Shown: positions 18,844-25,998 of the stretch, one piece after another | Layout: each line of letters starts with the position of its first letter | Numbering within the stretch: the first letter of the stretch is position 1 | Origin: Vibrio owensii CAIM 1854 = LMG 25443 | GTDB lineage: Bacteria > Pseudomonadota > Gammaproteobacteria > Enterobacterales > Vibrionaceae | Length of the DNA: 64,000 nt | Assembly (NCBI RefSeq): GCF_000817815.1 | Contig: NZ_JPRD01000023.1 | Location: 124,001-188,000 of the forward strand | Direction of reading: 5' to 3' | Program-made: the position numbers and the translations under genes | Notes under the pieces: model-generated | Database searches by the model: none | Seen by the model: only the letters and a program-made list of their open reading frames with translations | What the model was told of the DNA's origin: nothing

Positions 18844-19893
18844 TTACCTCACGGTAAGGACCATCTTGCCTACGTGTCCCTTCTCTTGGAATGCCGCTTG
18901 CGCTTGGTTGATTTCTTCAAGTGGGAACGTCTGTGCGACCAATGGTTTGATGTTGCCTTGTTCAATATGATGAACCAAGTTTCCAAACACTTCAGGCTCA
19001 AGGACAGTGCAACCAAAGAAGCTGAGATCTTTGAGATACAGAGTGCGCACGTCTAACTCAACCATTGCGCCGCCAATGGCACCTGATACCGCGTAACGAC
19101 CTTTCGGGCGCAAGACTTCAAGGAACTGTGGCCACTGGTCGCCAGCAACCAAATCAACCACCACATCGATGCTGCTATTGCCAAGCGCTTCAACAAGATT
19201 TGCATTGCGTGGTACGACTTCATCTGCGCCCAACTCCAGCACTTGTTCATTTTTGCTTGGGCTTGTGATGGCAATAACGGTGGCCCCGCGCGCTTTGGCA
19301 AGTTGAATCGCCGCAGAACCGACACCGCCAGAAGCACCAGAAATCAGGACACGATCTCCCTTTGCAACACGAGAGCGAGTGAGCATGTTTTCTGCCGTTG
19401 AATACGAACATGGGAAAGACGCAAGTTCGACGTCAGTCAAATCCGTCTTTAGCTGGTAGGCGTGCTTGGCTGAGACCACGGTGTATTCTGCAAATCCACC
19501 GTCGCATTCTGAGCCAAAGTACCAAGGTGGATTAATGTTTTCACCGTTCACGTCGCTCAAGCAAGGTTCAATCAACACGCGTTCACCTATGCGGCGTTCA
19601 TCTACCATATTACCCACGGCAACGATCTCGCCACAGACGTCAGCGCCTTGAATGCGTGGAAGAACCAGTGCATTACCACTCCAACTTGCGTCCTCGCTGT
19701 CGTTGTCGCCTTTTGAATACCACCCGATACGTGTATTGATATCGGTATTGTTCACGCCTGCTGCGGATACGCGAATCAGCACTTCATTCTCTTTTGGGGT
19801 TGGGACTGGAATATCTTGGCGGTATTCCAACATTTCTGGTCCGCCGTGACCGGTCAATAGAACACCTTTCATTGTGGTTGGTAGTGTTGTCAT
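18844..19893 (-). CDS. Zinc-type alcohol dehydrogenase/quinone oxidoreductase (MDR superfamily)
   Basis: A 349-residue NAD(P)H-dependent oxidoreductase. The N-terminal GroES-like domain (EVLIRVSAAGVNNTD) is followed by a Rossmann domain with the nucleotide motif ISGASGGVGSAAIQLAKARG at about 180. The catalytic-zinc Cys of classical alcohol dehydrogenases is replaced at the expected place by the VNNTD form seen in quinone oxidoreductases. It lies 2 bp downstream of the TetR gene, so the two form an operon controlled by the twin operators upstream of tetR. The substrate is probably a quinone or reactive carbonyl; this is inferred from family only. Confidence 0.88.
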   Translation of the reverse strand: MTTLPTTMKGVLLTGHGGPEMLEYRQDIPVPTPKENEVLIRVSAAGVNNTDINTRIGWYSKGDNDSEDASWSGNALVLPRIQGADVCGEIVAVGNMVDERRIGERVLIEPCLSDVNGENINPPWYFGSECDGGFAEYTVVSAKHAYQLKTDLTDVELASFPCSYSTAENMLTRSRVAKGDRVLISGASGGVGSAAIQLAKARGATVIAITSPSKNEQVLELGADEVVPRNANLVEALGNSSIDVVVDLVAGDQWPQFLEVLRPKGRYAVSGAIGGAMVELDVRTLYLKDLSFFGCTVLEPEVFGNLVHHIEQGNIKPLVAQTFPLEEINQAQAAFQEKGHVGKMVLTVR

Positions 19894-19895
19894 GA

Positions 19896-20411
19896 TTAAT
19901 CTTCCTTTAGCAATCTTAAAACAGCTTGTTGCGCAGAGTTCAGAGCCTCGTTACCCAGTACCGGCCAAGCGCTGGACACGCCTTCGTGCAGTAAGAACAG
20001 CTGCGTGGCGAGATCTTGGCGAAGGCTCTGTTTACCCAAAAATTGTCGAACGTCTTCTTTGTGTGCTTTCACGGTTTGGTTGATGATGTCGTGCTCGGGA
20101 AATGCCGCAATCGCGTTCATCGACATGCAACCATGTGGCGCGTAGTCTTCCATCCATTGTTTGAGCTTGTTGAATACGTGCTGAGTCGCTTCTAGCCCGG
20201 CTTGTGGCGAGTTATCCAGCAGGAAGTTTAAGTAGCGCTGGTGGCGATGCTCCAGTGCCGCCACGATCATGTCTTCCTTAGAAGGGTAGTGCTTGTACAA
20301 GGTGCGTAGGCTAACGCCACAGGCCGTCTTGAGCTGTGCCACACTCGGCTCGGCAAATCCAAGCTCGCTAAAAGCTTGTTCTAAACTGGCGGCGATCTGT
20401 TCTTTCAACAT
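19896..20411 (-). CDS. TetR-family transcriptional repressor
   Basis: A 171-residue regulator. The N-terminal helix-turn-helix is seen as FAEPSVAQLKTACGVSLRTLYKHYPSKEDM at about residues 18-47, and the rest is the all-helical ligand domain. It is first in an operon with the MDR oxidoreductase gene. Two strong palindromes 15-60 bp upstream of its ATG are the likely autoregulatory operators. The inducer is unknown; aldehydes or quinones would suit the partner gene. Confidence 0.9.
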   Translation of the reverse strand: MLKEQIAASLEQAFSELGFAEPSVAQLKTACGVSLRTLYKHYPSKEDMIVAALEHRHQRYLNFLLDNSPQAGLEATQHVFNKLKQWMEDYAPHGCMSMNAIAAFPEHDIINQTVKAHKEDVRQFLGKQSLRQDLATQLFLLHEGVSSAWPVLGNEALNSAQQAVLRLLKED

Positions 20412-20426
20412 AGCGTCTTCTCATGG

Positions 20427-20444
20427 GTAGAATGAATGTTCTAC
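20427..20444. promoter_or_regulatory. TetR operator, proximal copy
   Basis: GTAGAATGAATGTTCTAC has perfect 6-bp arms (GTAGAA/TTCTAC) and lies 16 bp upstream of the tetR ATG. Its arms match the second copy at 20451. Confidence 0.75.
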
Positions 20445-20450
20445 TTTTAG

Positions 20451-20470
20451 GGTAGAGCGATCGTTCTACC
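20451..20470. promoter_or_regulatory. TetR operator, distal copy
   Basis: GGTAGAGCGATCGTTCTACC is palindromic across 20 bp apart from one mismatched pair. The centre is about 25 bp from that of the first copy, so two dimers could bind on nearby faces of the helix. Confidence 0.75.
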
Positions 20471-20493
20471 TGTGTCAACTAAGATCGCAGACA

Positions 20494-20523
20494 TAAAAAA
20501 ACGGAGCCAGAAAGCTCCGTTTT
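20494..20523 (-). terminator. Terminator of the beta-lactamase gene
   Basis: Stem ACGGAGC/GCTCCGT extended by flanking A and T tracts. It is read on the minus strand with seven T after the stem, and lies 18 bp beyond the bla stop. Confidence 0.88.
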
Positions 20524-20540
20524 AAATCATCAAGTTAGCG

Positions 20541-21392
20541 TTAAATATTTTTGTATTCGTCCAACACCAACTGGCTAATCTGAGCGATGACTTGGTCGCG
20601 CGCCTGCAACGATAAATCGGTCTCAGTAATGTAAATGCTAATGTAAACTGGCTTATGGTTTTCTTTCCAGATCATCGCCGTGATACCACGCGAGCCAAAC
20701 CCGCCAGCACCAGAACGATCGGCAATTGACCAGCCTTTTGGCAATACAGAGCGCATCAAAGAATCGGAGACTTTGTTGTCTTGCATCCAAATCTTTAACT
20801 GAATACGTGATTCGTAAGATAGTGCATCGCCTTCTAACAAGGTGTGTAGAGTGTTTACCATGGCGTTAGGCGTTGTTGTATCTTGCTTATCGCCCGGTTT
20901 TGCTTCATTCAATCTTGGTTCAAAACGGTCAAGACGAGTGGCTTTATCGCCAATAGAACGTAAGAATCTGGTTACACCATGCGGACCACCAATGCTGCGT
21001 AAAACGATGTTGGCCGCGGTGTTGTCGCTCATCAGCATTGCGGCTTCACAGGCATGTTCAATACGGGTAGTTTGGCCTGCCATTCGATCCATGACCGGTG
21101 ACCACACCACCATGTTGCGCTCTTCGACTTTCGCGGTGGCGTTTTTATCAAGCTTTTCGCTGTCCATGTCTTTCAGCATGGTCGCGCACGCCAGCGTTTT
21201 AAAGGTACTCATCATTGGGAAGCGCTCGTCGCCACGATAATCCCACTTTTCGTCTGTTTGCGTGTCCCAAACAGAAACGCCAATGCGACCCGTAATGTGG
21301 TCTTCAATTGCGGAGAGGTCTTCATTCAGTTTGGCGGCGTACGTTGCACTCGAACAGACTAACAATCCGAGTAGCAGAAATAGCTTTTTCAT
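20541..21392 (-). CDS. blaCARB-like: Class A beta-lactamase, CARB (carbenicillinase) type
   Basis: Periplasmic serine beta-lactamase of 283 residues with a signal peptide (cleavage near TYA-AK). Active-site motifs are all present: STFK with Ser62 and Lys65 (Ambler 70 and 73), SDN at 122-124, the EPRLN omega-loop motif with Glu158 (Ambler 166), and RSG at 226-228 in place of the usual KTG. The RSG triad is characteristic of CARB/PSE carbenicillin-hydrolysing enzymes, which occur as intrinsic chromosomal genes in V. parahaemolyticus and V. alginolyticus. No integron, IS or attC surrounds it, so it looks resident. The exact CARB number cannot be given. Confidence 0.93.
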   Translation of the reverse strand: MKKLFLLLGLLVCSSATYAAKLNEDLSAIEDHITGRIGVSVWDTQTDEKWDYRGDERFPMMSTFKTLACATMLKDMDSEKLDKNATAKVEERNMVVWSPVMDRMAGQTTRIEHACEAAMLMSDNTAANIVLRSIGGPHGVTRFLRSIGDKATRLDRFEPRLNEAKPGDKQDTTTPNAMVNTLHTLLEGDALSYESRIQLKIWMQDNKVSDSLMRSVLPKGWSIADRSGAGGFGSRGITAMIWKENHKPVYISIYITETDLSLQARDQVIAQISQLVLDEYKNI

Positions 21393-21604
21393 TATTGATT
21401 TTCTTAGTGTTATTTATTCCAGTTCGCACTTTGGCGAATTTAGCCGGAACTATAACGAGTGAATACTCTAATGACTGTTAGATTCTTGTCTTTTTTCTGT
21501 AGGAATCCTTGCATATGTCGAGCTTTACCCGCTTTTACTCTTATTGACGTTGCTTTACATGTGAAGCGCTAAAGTAAAGTTGTCGATTAACCGAGTAACC
21601 AATC

Positions 21605-22936
21605 ATGAAAACATTCCGCAATCTCATCTGGGCAATGATCGCCGCGATGTCCGTATTATGGTTTGCGATGGAACCGCAGCTTTTCTCTTCTACCAATGTG
21701 TTTGAATGGCGATCTGCCATGATCCAATATTCAGGCATTCTGTCTTTGATGCTGATGTCTATCACCATGGTGTTGGCAATGCGCCTTCCTGTGGTTGAAA
21801 ACTGGCTACATGGCATGGACAAAGCGTATCGAGTGCACAAATGGCTCGGCATCGGTGGCGTTGCATTAGGTCTTGCGCACTGGCTTTGGTATCAAGTGCC
21901 GAAGTGGCTAGTCATGTCTGGTGTATTAGCAAGACCAGAGAAACACACAGGTGCAGGGCCGGAAGGTAACCTTTCTGGAATCGAGGCTTGGATTCATGGT
22001 CTGCGCGACCTTGCTCAAGGCATGGGTGAGTGGGGCTTTTACATGCTATTGGTTTTGCTGGTGGTTTCTCTATGGGGCGCAGTGAAATACAAACCCTTTA
22101 AACTATCGCACCGCTTTATGTCTGTGGCGTATTTGCTGATCGCGATTCACTCCGTACTGCTGCTCAAACGCGCGTATTGGGGTGAGCCTGTTTACTATCT
22201 TACTGTTGGGTTTGCCGTCGTCGGCTCGATTGCTGCACTTTACAGTTTGTTTGGCTTCGTTGGTCGTCGTAATAAACATTCTGCGGTTGTGGCGTCGACA
22301 CGTTACTTCCCTCAAGCTGAAGTGATGGAATTGGTCGTTAAACCAAATGCGTCTTGGCAAGGGCACAAGGCGGGGCAATTTGCTTACTTACGTTTTGGTG
22401 ATGAAGATGCCCATCCGTTTACTATCGTATCTGGCAGTGAAAGTAATGAATTACGTTTCCTAATCAAAGAGCTAGGCGATTTTACTACCGGCTTGTATGA
22501 GCGCGTAAAAGCGGGCGATGCAGTAATGGTAGAGGGGCCTTACGGACGTTTGGAATTTGATTTAGAGAAACCTCAAATCTGGATTGCTGGTGGGGTAGGG
22601 ATTGCTTCTTTCTTCGCCGCTTTGGAAGCATTGAAAGTGCAAGCGCAAACTAGCGACGTTCACCTGTTTTACTGCAGTCGCGGTATCGACGGCCAGTTGG
22701 TCGATGAACTTTGGCACTTAGCGCACCAAGCAAGCGTCAAACTGCACGTGATAGATACCATGAAATCGCCACGTTTGAATGCTGAGCGTATTGCGGCTCA
22801 GTGTGGTGATTTGAACCAGTATGAAATGTATTTCTGTGGACCAGAAGCTTTCTCAAAAACACTGAAAAAAGAGCTAGATGCGCATCAATTTAATATTAAG
22901 CAGAGTTATCACGAAGAGCTATTTATTATGCGCTAA
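21605..22936 (+). CDS. Ferric-reductase-like transmembrane flavocytochrome oxidoreductase
   Basis: A 443-residue inner-membrane protein. The N-terminal 220 residues hold about six membrane helices with paired His in HKWLGIGGVALGLAHW and in HRFMSVAYLLIAIHS, which fit haem b ligation in the ferric reductase/NOX superfamily. The C-terminal half is a ferredoxin-NADP reductase-like module with the FAD motif HPFTIVSG, a nucleotide site IAGGVGIASF, and a CGPEAF end. It would transfer electrons from NAD(P)H through FAD to haem b and on to an external acceptor. It is monocistronic, with a terminator about 25 bp on. Confidence 0.88.
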   Translation: MKTFRNLIWAMIAAMSVLWFAMEPQLFSSTNVFEWRSAMIQYSGILSLMLMSITMVLAMRLPVVENWLHGMDKAYRVHKWLGIGGVALGLAHWLWYQVPKWLVMSGVLARPEKHTGAGPEGNLSGIEAWIHGLRDLAQGMGEWGFYMLLVLLVVSLWGAVKYKPFKLSHRFMSVAYLLIAIHSVLLLKRAYWGEPVYYLTVGFAVVGSIAALYSLFGFVGRRNKHSAVVASTRYFPQAEVMELVVKPNASWQGHKAGQFAYLRFGDEDAHPFTIVSGSESNELRFLIKELGDFTTGLYERVKAGDAVMVEGPYGRLEFDLEKPQIWIAGGVGIASFFAALEALKVQAQTSDVHLFYCSRGIDGQLVDELWHLAHQASVKLHVIDTMKSPRLNAERIAAQCGDLNQYEMYFCGPEAFSKTLKKELDAHQFNIKQSYHEELFIMR

Positions 22937-22961
22937 GTGTCAAGATTGTTAGTCATAAGTT

Positions 22962-22982
22962 AGCTCAGCGGTGAGCTTTTTA
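22962..22982 (+). terminator. Short terminator after the flavocytochrome gene
   Basis: Stem AGCTCA/TGAGCT with loop GCGG followed by five T. Confidence 0.75.
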
Positions 22983-23046
22983 AGCCTCAATTTCGATATT
23001 CAGAAATGGGTAGGGTAATAAGCAAATCCAAACCGAGAGAGTAAAG

Positions 23047-23577
23047 ATGACTATCACATCAAAACGCATTCTAGCGCTAACAACATTGGCAACAGTGACC
23101 GCTTCTGGCCACGCATTGGCAGAAGGACGTAATAATTCGATTGAAGCGGGTGCGACCTTTGTTGGCGACCACGAAATGTACACCTTGGGTTACAGCCGCG
23201 ATGTGGGTAACAACATTGTCACCGGTGGTGGTATTTTTGTTGGCTCTGACGCAATTGATATGCCCGTAAAGAACGATCAAGACGCTTGGGGTATGTACGC
23301 GAACATTGGTTACCGCTTTGAAATTGCTGAGTTCGATATCATTCCTAAGCTTGGTATCAACTACTTTAATGCGGACGTTGATATCAATGGTGGCACTCAC
23401 TCTGGCCAGAGCATGAACATTGATAGCGTTTACGCTTCTGTTGGCGGTACGGTTAACTGGCGCATGGTTGGCCTAACGGTTGATTACGGTAAGATCAACG
23501 ACTCAGCGGTTAACCCGATCAATGGTAAAGAATTTGAAGAGGATGTGGTTCGCGCTACGTTGAGCTTCAACTTCTAA
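23047..23577 (+). CDS. Small outer-membrane barrel protein, paralogue of 24746-25273
   Basis: A 176-residue protein with a signal peptide (cleavage near ALA-EG) and an eight-strand-like pattern ending in LSFNF, with the terminal Phe typical of barrels. I do not recognise a family name. It shares a similar layout and several matching blocks with the 175-residue protein across the LysR gene: the FVGDHEM / FLDEHEV start, DAWGMYANIGYRF / QVWGLHTALGYEI, and GINYFNADVDI / GLNYNNVEIEY. The pair probably arose by duplication. A terminator follows. Confidence 0.78.
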   Translation: MTITSKRILALTTLATVTASGHALAEGRNNSIEAGATFVGDHEMYTLGYSRDVGNNIVTGGGIFVGSDAIDMPVKNDQDAWGMYANIGYRFEIAEFDIIPKLGINYFNADVDINGGTHSGQSMNIDSVYASVGGTVNWRMVGLTVDYGKINDSAVNPINGKEFEEDVVRATLSFNF

Positions 23578-23631
23578 CGTTTTTCATCGACCTTTATATT
23601 TTTATCGTTTTATTGCACATACTGCTTGTTT

Positions 23632-23656
23632 GCCGCCTGTACCGGGCGGCTTTTTT
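23632..23656. terminator. Terminator between barrel gene and convergent LysR gene
   Basis: Stem GCCGCC(T)/GGGCGGC with loop TGTACC and six T on the plus strand. Confidence 0.85.
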
Positions 23657-23686
23657 GTATGTCCAGTATCGCGATGGCCATTGACG

Positions 23687-24595
23687 TTATAAATCGTTGA
23701 GAATATCGGACAGGTGCTTTTCTAATTTCACTATCGTTGGGTGTTGATAATAGCCACGGTGAAACTGCAAGCCGATATCAAAGAACATCTGAGCGTTATC
23801 CTGAATCAACGGAATCTTCTTGATGCCTTGCGGCAAAGCCGAATTGGGCAGGGCAAAGCAAATCAGAACATAATCGGTTTTGATCAACCAATCCAAAGCG
23901 GCATGAACTGATGGCACGGTTAACCGTCTTTCCAAAGCAAACCCAAGTTGGCGTTTCACCCTCTCGTAGTAAATGGCGTCATCAAGTGCGCCCATCGACA
24001 CTCGCACCAGTTTTTCGTTTTGTAGGCGCTGAATATCAATACGTTCATGTTGCCAAAGCGGGTTGTTCTGCGAGGTATAGAGATACAAACCTAGTTCACC
24101 GATTTTCCGCTCAACCACGCGTTCATTCATGACGGAAGGGTAACCAGAAATACCGACGGCGAGTGAGCCCGCTTTTGGAAATTCGATGCCTTCAAGATTC
24201 CAATCCACCATTGAGAAGTCAGCGATATTGTCGTGTTGGCTGAGCAATTCGAGTAGCGGTGTGGTGAGAATGGCGCTAAGAGGGTTTGGGACAAAAAAGC
24301 GAAATTGGGTCGGTTGCGTAGCGGCTTCAAGAACGTTGACTTGAGTTTGAGCAGACTCCAGTTGTTCTAACGGCTCCTCGATAATGTTCATGAGCTGGCT
24401 GCAAAACAGGGTCGGGAAATACAGCCCTTTATTGGCAATGAACAGCTCGTTACCAAATAGCTCGCGGCAGTCAGCCAGTTGGCGATTAAACGTGGCTCTG
24501 CTGATATCGAGCGTATGGCACACCTTGGGCAACGACTTCTGTTCAAAAATCAGGTTTAAAAAGCGATACAGGTTGAGGTCTATGGAGTGTTTCAC
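23687..24595 (-). CDS. LysR-family transcriptional regulator
   Basis: A 302-residue regulator with an N-terminal winged helix (DLNLYRFLNLIFEQKSLPKVCHTLDISRATFNRQL region, residues 5-45) and a C-terminal periplasmic-binding-like effector domain. The helix-turn-helix is less canonical than usual LysR proteins. It is divergent from the small barrel gene at 24746 (150-bp shared region) and convergent with the paralogous barrel gene at 23047, so it is a candidate regulator of one or both. The effector is unknown. Confidence 0.86.
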   Translation of the reverse strand: MKHSIDLNLYRFLNLIFEQKSLPKVCHTLDISRATFNRQLADCRELFGNELFIANKGLYFPTLFCSQLMNIIEEPLEQLESAQTQVNVLEAATQPTQFRFFVPNPLSAILTTPLLELLSQHDNIADFSMVDWNLEGIEFPKAGSLAVGISGYPSVMNERVVERKIGELGLYLYTSQNNPLWQHERIDIQRLQNEKLVRVSMGALDDAIYYERVKRQLGFALERRLTVPSVHAALDWLIKTDYVLICFALPNSALPQGIKKIPLIQDNAQMFFDIGLQFHRGYYQHPTIVKLEKHLSDILNDL

Positions 24596-24745
24596 AAAGC
24601 GCCTTAAGCATAAATTTACATCGTTGGTTACGACATTGTGTGGTGTTCAAAGGTTCAAATTTGAGCTTCTTAACCGTCAAAAATGCGCACGTAATCCACG
24701 TATTCTGAAAGTGGTAAATCGACGTATTCATTGCTCGGAGGTGTC

Positions 24746-25273
24746 ATGCTTAAAGATCTGGTTGGCTTATTCATTTTGGTGCTTTTGCTTAGCGCTCCAG
24801 TGTTTGCAGAAGAGAGAGAACCCTTTATCGCCGGTGGCGTGACTTTTTTGGATGAGCATGAGGTCTTGAGTGTAGAGATGGGTGCAGAAGTGTTACCCAA
24901 TATCAATTGGTCACTTGGCTTCAACGCACCGATAGATAACGGTGAGCAAGAGCACTTTGGTACGCATTGGGCAGAGAAGCAAGTTTGGGGATTACATACT
25001 GCGTTGGGCTACGAAATTCGCGTAAACGATGTGTTGGCGATAACGCCGCGTATCGGGTTGAATTACAACAATGTCGAGATTGAGTATTTTGAAGAAGAGA
25101 CGGGTGAGTATGTCGACACAGACAGCCAAAACAACTTTGAACCAACCTTAGGTGTCAAAGTCGATATTGCCAGCATTGGACTTATTGTTGAAGGCTACAA
25201 AATTGACGAGGACATCAGCTTATCGGAGGAAGATGAGATGGCGGTTCGAGTCATGGCAGCCTATAACTTCTGA
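24746..25273 (+). CDS. Small outer-membrane barrel protein, paralogue of 23047-23577
   Basis: A 175-residue protein. The ATG at 24746 has a strong CGGAGGTG site and starts a signal peptide (cleavage near VFA-EE); the TTG 15 bp earlier is disfavoured. The body carries beta strands with acidic loops and ends in AAYNF. It shares blocks with the protein at 23047 (see that entry). It lies divergently from the LysR gene, whose product may control it. The acidic loop EYFEEETGEYVD could bind cations, but nothing proves that. Confidence 0.76.
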   Translation: MLKDLVGLFILVLLLSAPVFAEEREPFIAGGVTFLDEHEVLSVEMGAEVLPNINWSLGFNAPIDNGEQEHFGTHWAEKQVWGLHTALGYEIRVNDVLAITPRIGLNYNNVEIEYFEEETGEYVDTDSQNNFEPTLGVKVDIASIGLIVEGYKIDEDISLSEEDEMAVRVMAAYNF

Positions 25274-25309
25274 GCCGATGTCAGTTCGAAAGCATGGGTT
25301 CAGAGAGAA

Positions 25310-25337
25310 AAAAGGAGCTGAAATGTCAGCTCCTTTT
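25310..25337. terminator. Bidirectional terminator, perfect 12-bp stem
   Basis: AAAAGGAGCTGA/TCAGCTCCTTTT with loop AATG. It separates the convergent barrel and cupredoxin genes. Confidence 0.92.
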
Positions 25338-25354
25338 GGGTGTGTAAGTACAAT

Positions 25355-25921
25355 TTACAGAGTAATGTTCTTTGTCATCCCCGCTTCTGCATGGCCCGGG
25401 ATGTTACACGCGAACTCAACGTTGTTGTCACCGTGGAAATGCCACAATAACTGCTTCGCTTTGCCCGGTTCTACCGTCACAGAGTTGCCCGAGTCGTGCA
25501 TGTGAGCACCGCTCATTGTCTTCATCATTTCGCGATGTTCTAGCTGCTCTTTGGCAGAACCGATTGTGAACTCGTGGTTGATCTTGCCGGTGTTCATCAC
25601 CACAAATTGCACCACATCGTTTGGCTCAATCTTAACGTCTTTCTTGAACTTGATGGTCATGTCATCACCCAAGATAACGTGTACCACCTTGTCTGGCTTT
25701 GCCCCTTTTGCTGGCATACCTACTGCCGACATGCCCGGCATATCCATCATCTTTGAATGGTCCATTTTACTGTGGTCCATCTTCATGCTGCCGTGGTCCA
25801 TATTTTCATGTTTCATATTGCCATGATCCATGTTTGCGTGGTCCATGCTTGAATGATCCATTTGGGCAAAGGCAGCCGTTGTAGTTAAGGCTAGAGCAAG
25901 AGTGATTAGTGTCTTTTTCAT
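25355..25921 (-). CDS. Periplasmic cupredoxin with Met/His-rich N-terminus (CopI-like)
   Basis: A 188-residue copper-resistance protein. A signal peptide (cleavage near AFA-QM) is followed by about 40 residues of repeated MDH/M-x-H units, suited to binding Cu(I), and then a cupredoxin domain from about residue 75. The type I copper ligands are visible: His in NHEF, then Cys, His and Met in the C-terminal block FACNIPGHAEAGM. It is the last gene of the minus-strand cus operon. A hairpin in the 77-bp gap after cusA may tune its expression separately. Confidence 0.87.
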   Translation of the reverse strand: MKKTLITLALALTTTAAFAQMDHSSMDHANMDHGNMKHENMDHGSMKMDHSKMDHSKMMDMPGMSAVGMPAKGAKPDKVVHVILGDDMTIKFKKDVKIEPNDVVQFVVMNTGKINHEFTIGSAKEQLEHREMMKTMSGAHMHDSGNSVTVEPGKAKQLLWHFHGDNNVEFACNIPGHAEAGMTKNITL

Positions 25922-25960
25922 TTTTATATCCTTGTTTTAATTCATTAATAACTTGGTTAC

Positions 25961-25990
25961 TTCCCCTCAAAACGGATTGTTTGAGGGGAA
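25961..25990 (-). promoter_or_regulatory. Intra-operon hairpin between cusA and the cupredoxin gene
   Basis: Perfect 11-bp stem TTCCCCTCAAA/TTTGAGGGGAA with an 8-base loop and no T run. It could act in mRNA processing or stability, or as a weak attenuator. Confidence 0.55.
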
Positions 25991-25998
25991 GGTAGGGA

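Noticed and set aside
20400..21500. Integron cassette or attC around the beta-lactamase
   Set aside because: No attC-like core sites or integrase; the gene has ordinary chromosomal neighbours and its own terminator.
21541..21852. 103-residue minus-strand ORF over the start of the flavocytochrome gene
   Set aside because: It is antisense to a well-supported membrane protein and lacks a ribosome site.
25780..25880. Short tandem repeats resembling a CRISPR-like array
   Set aside because: They are degenerate codons for the Met/His repeats of the cupredoxin, not spaced direct repeats.
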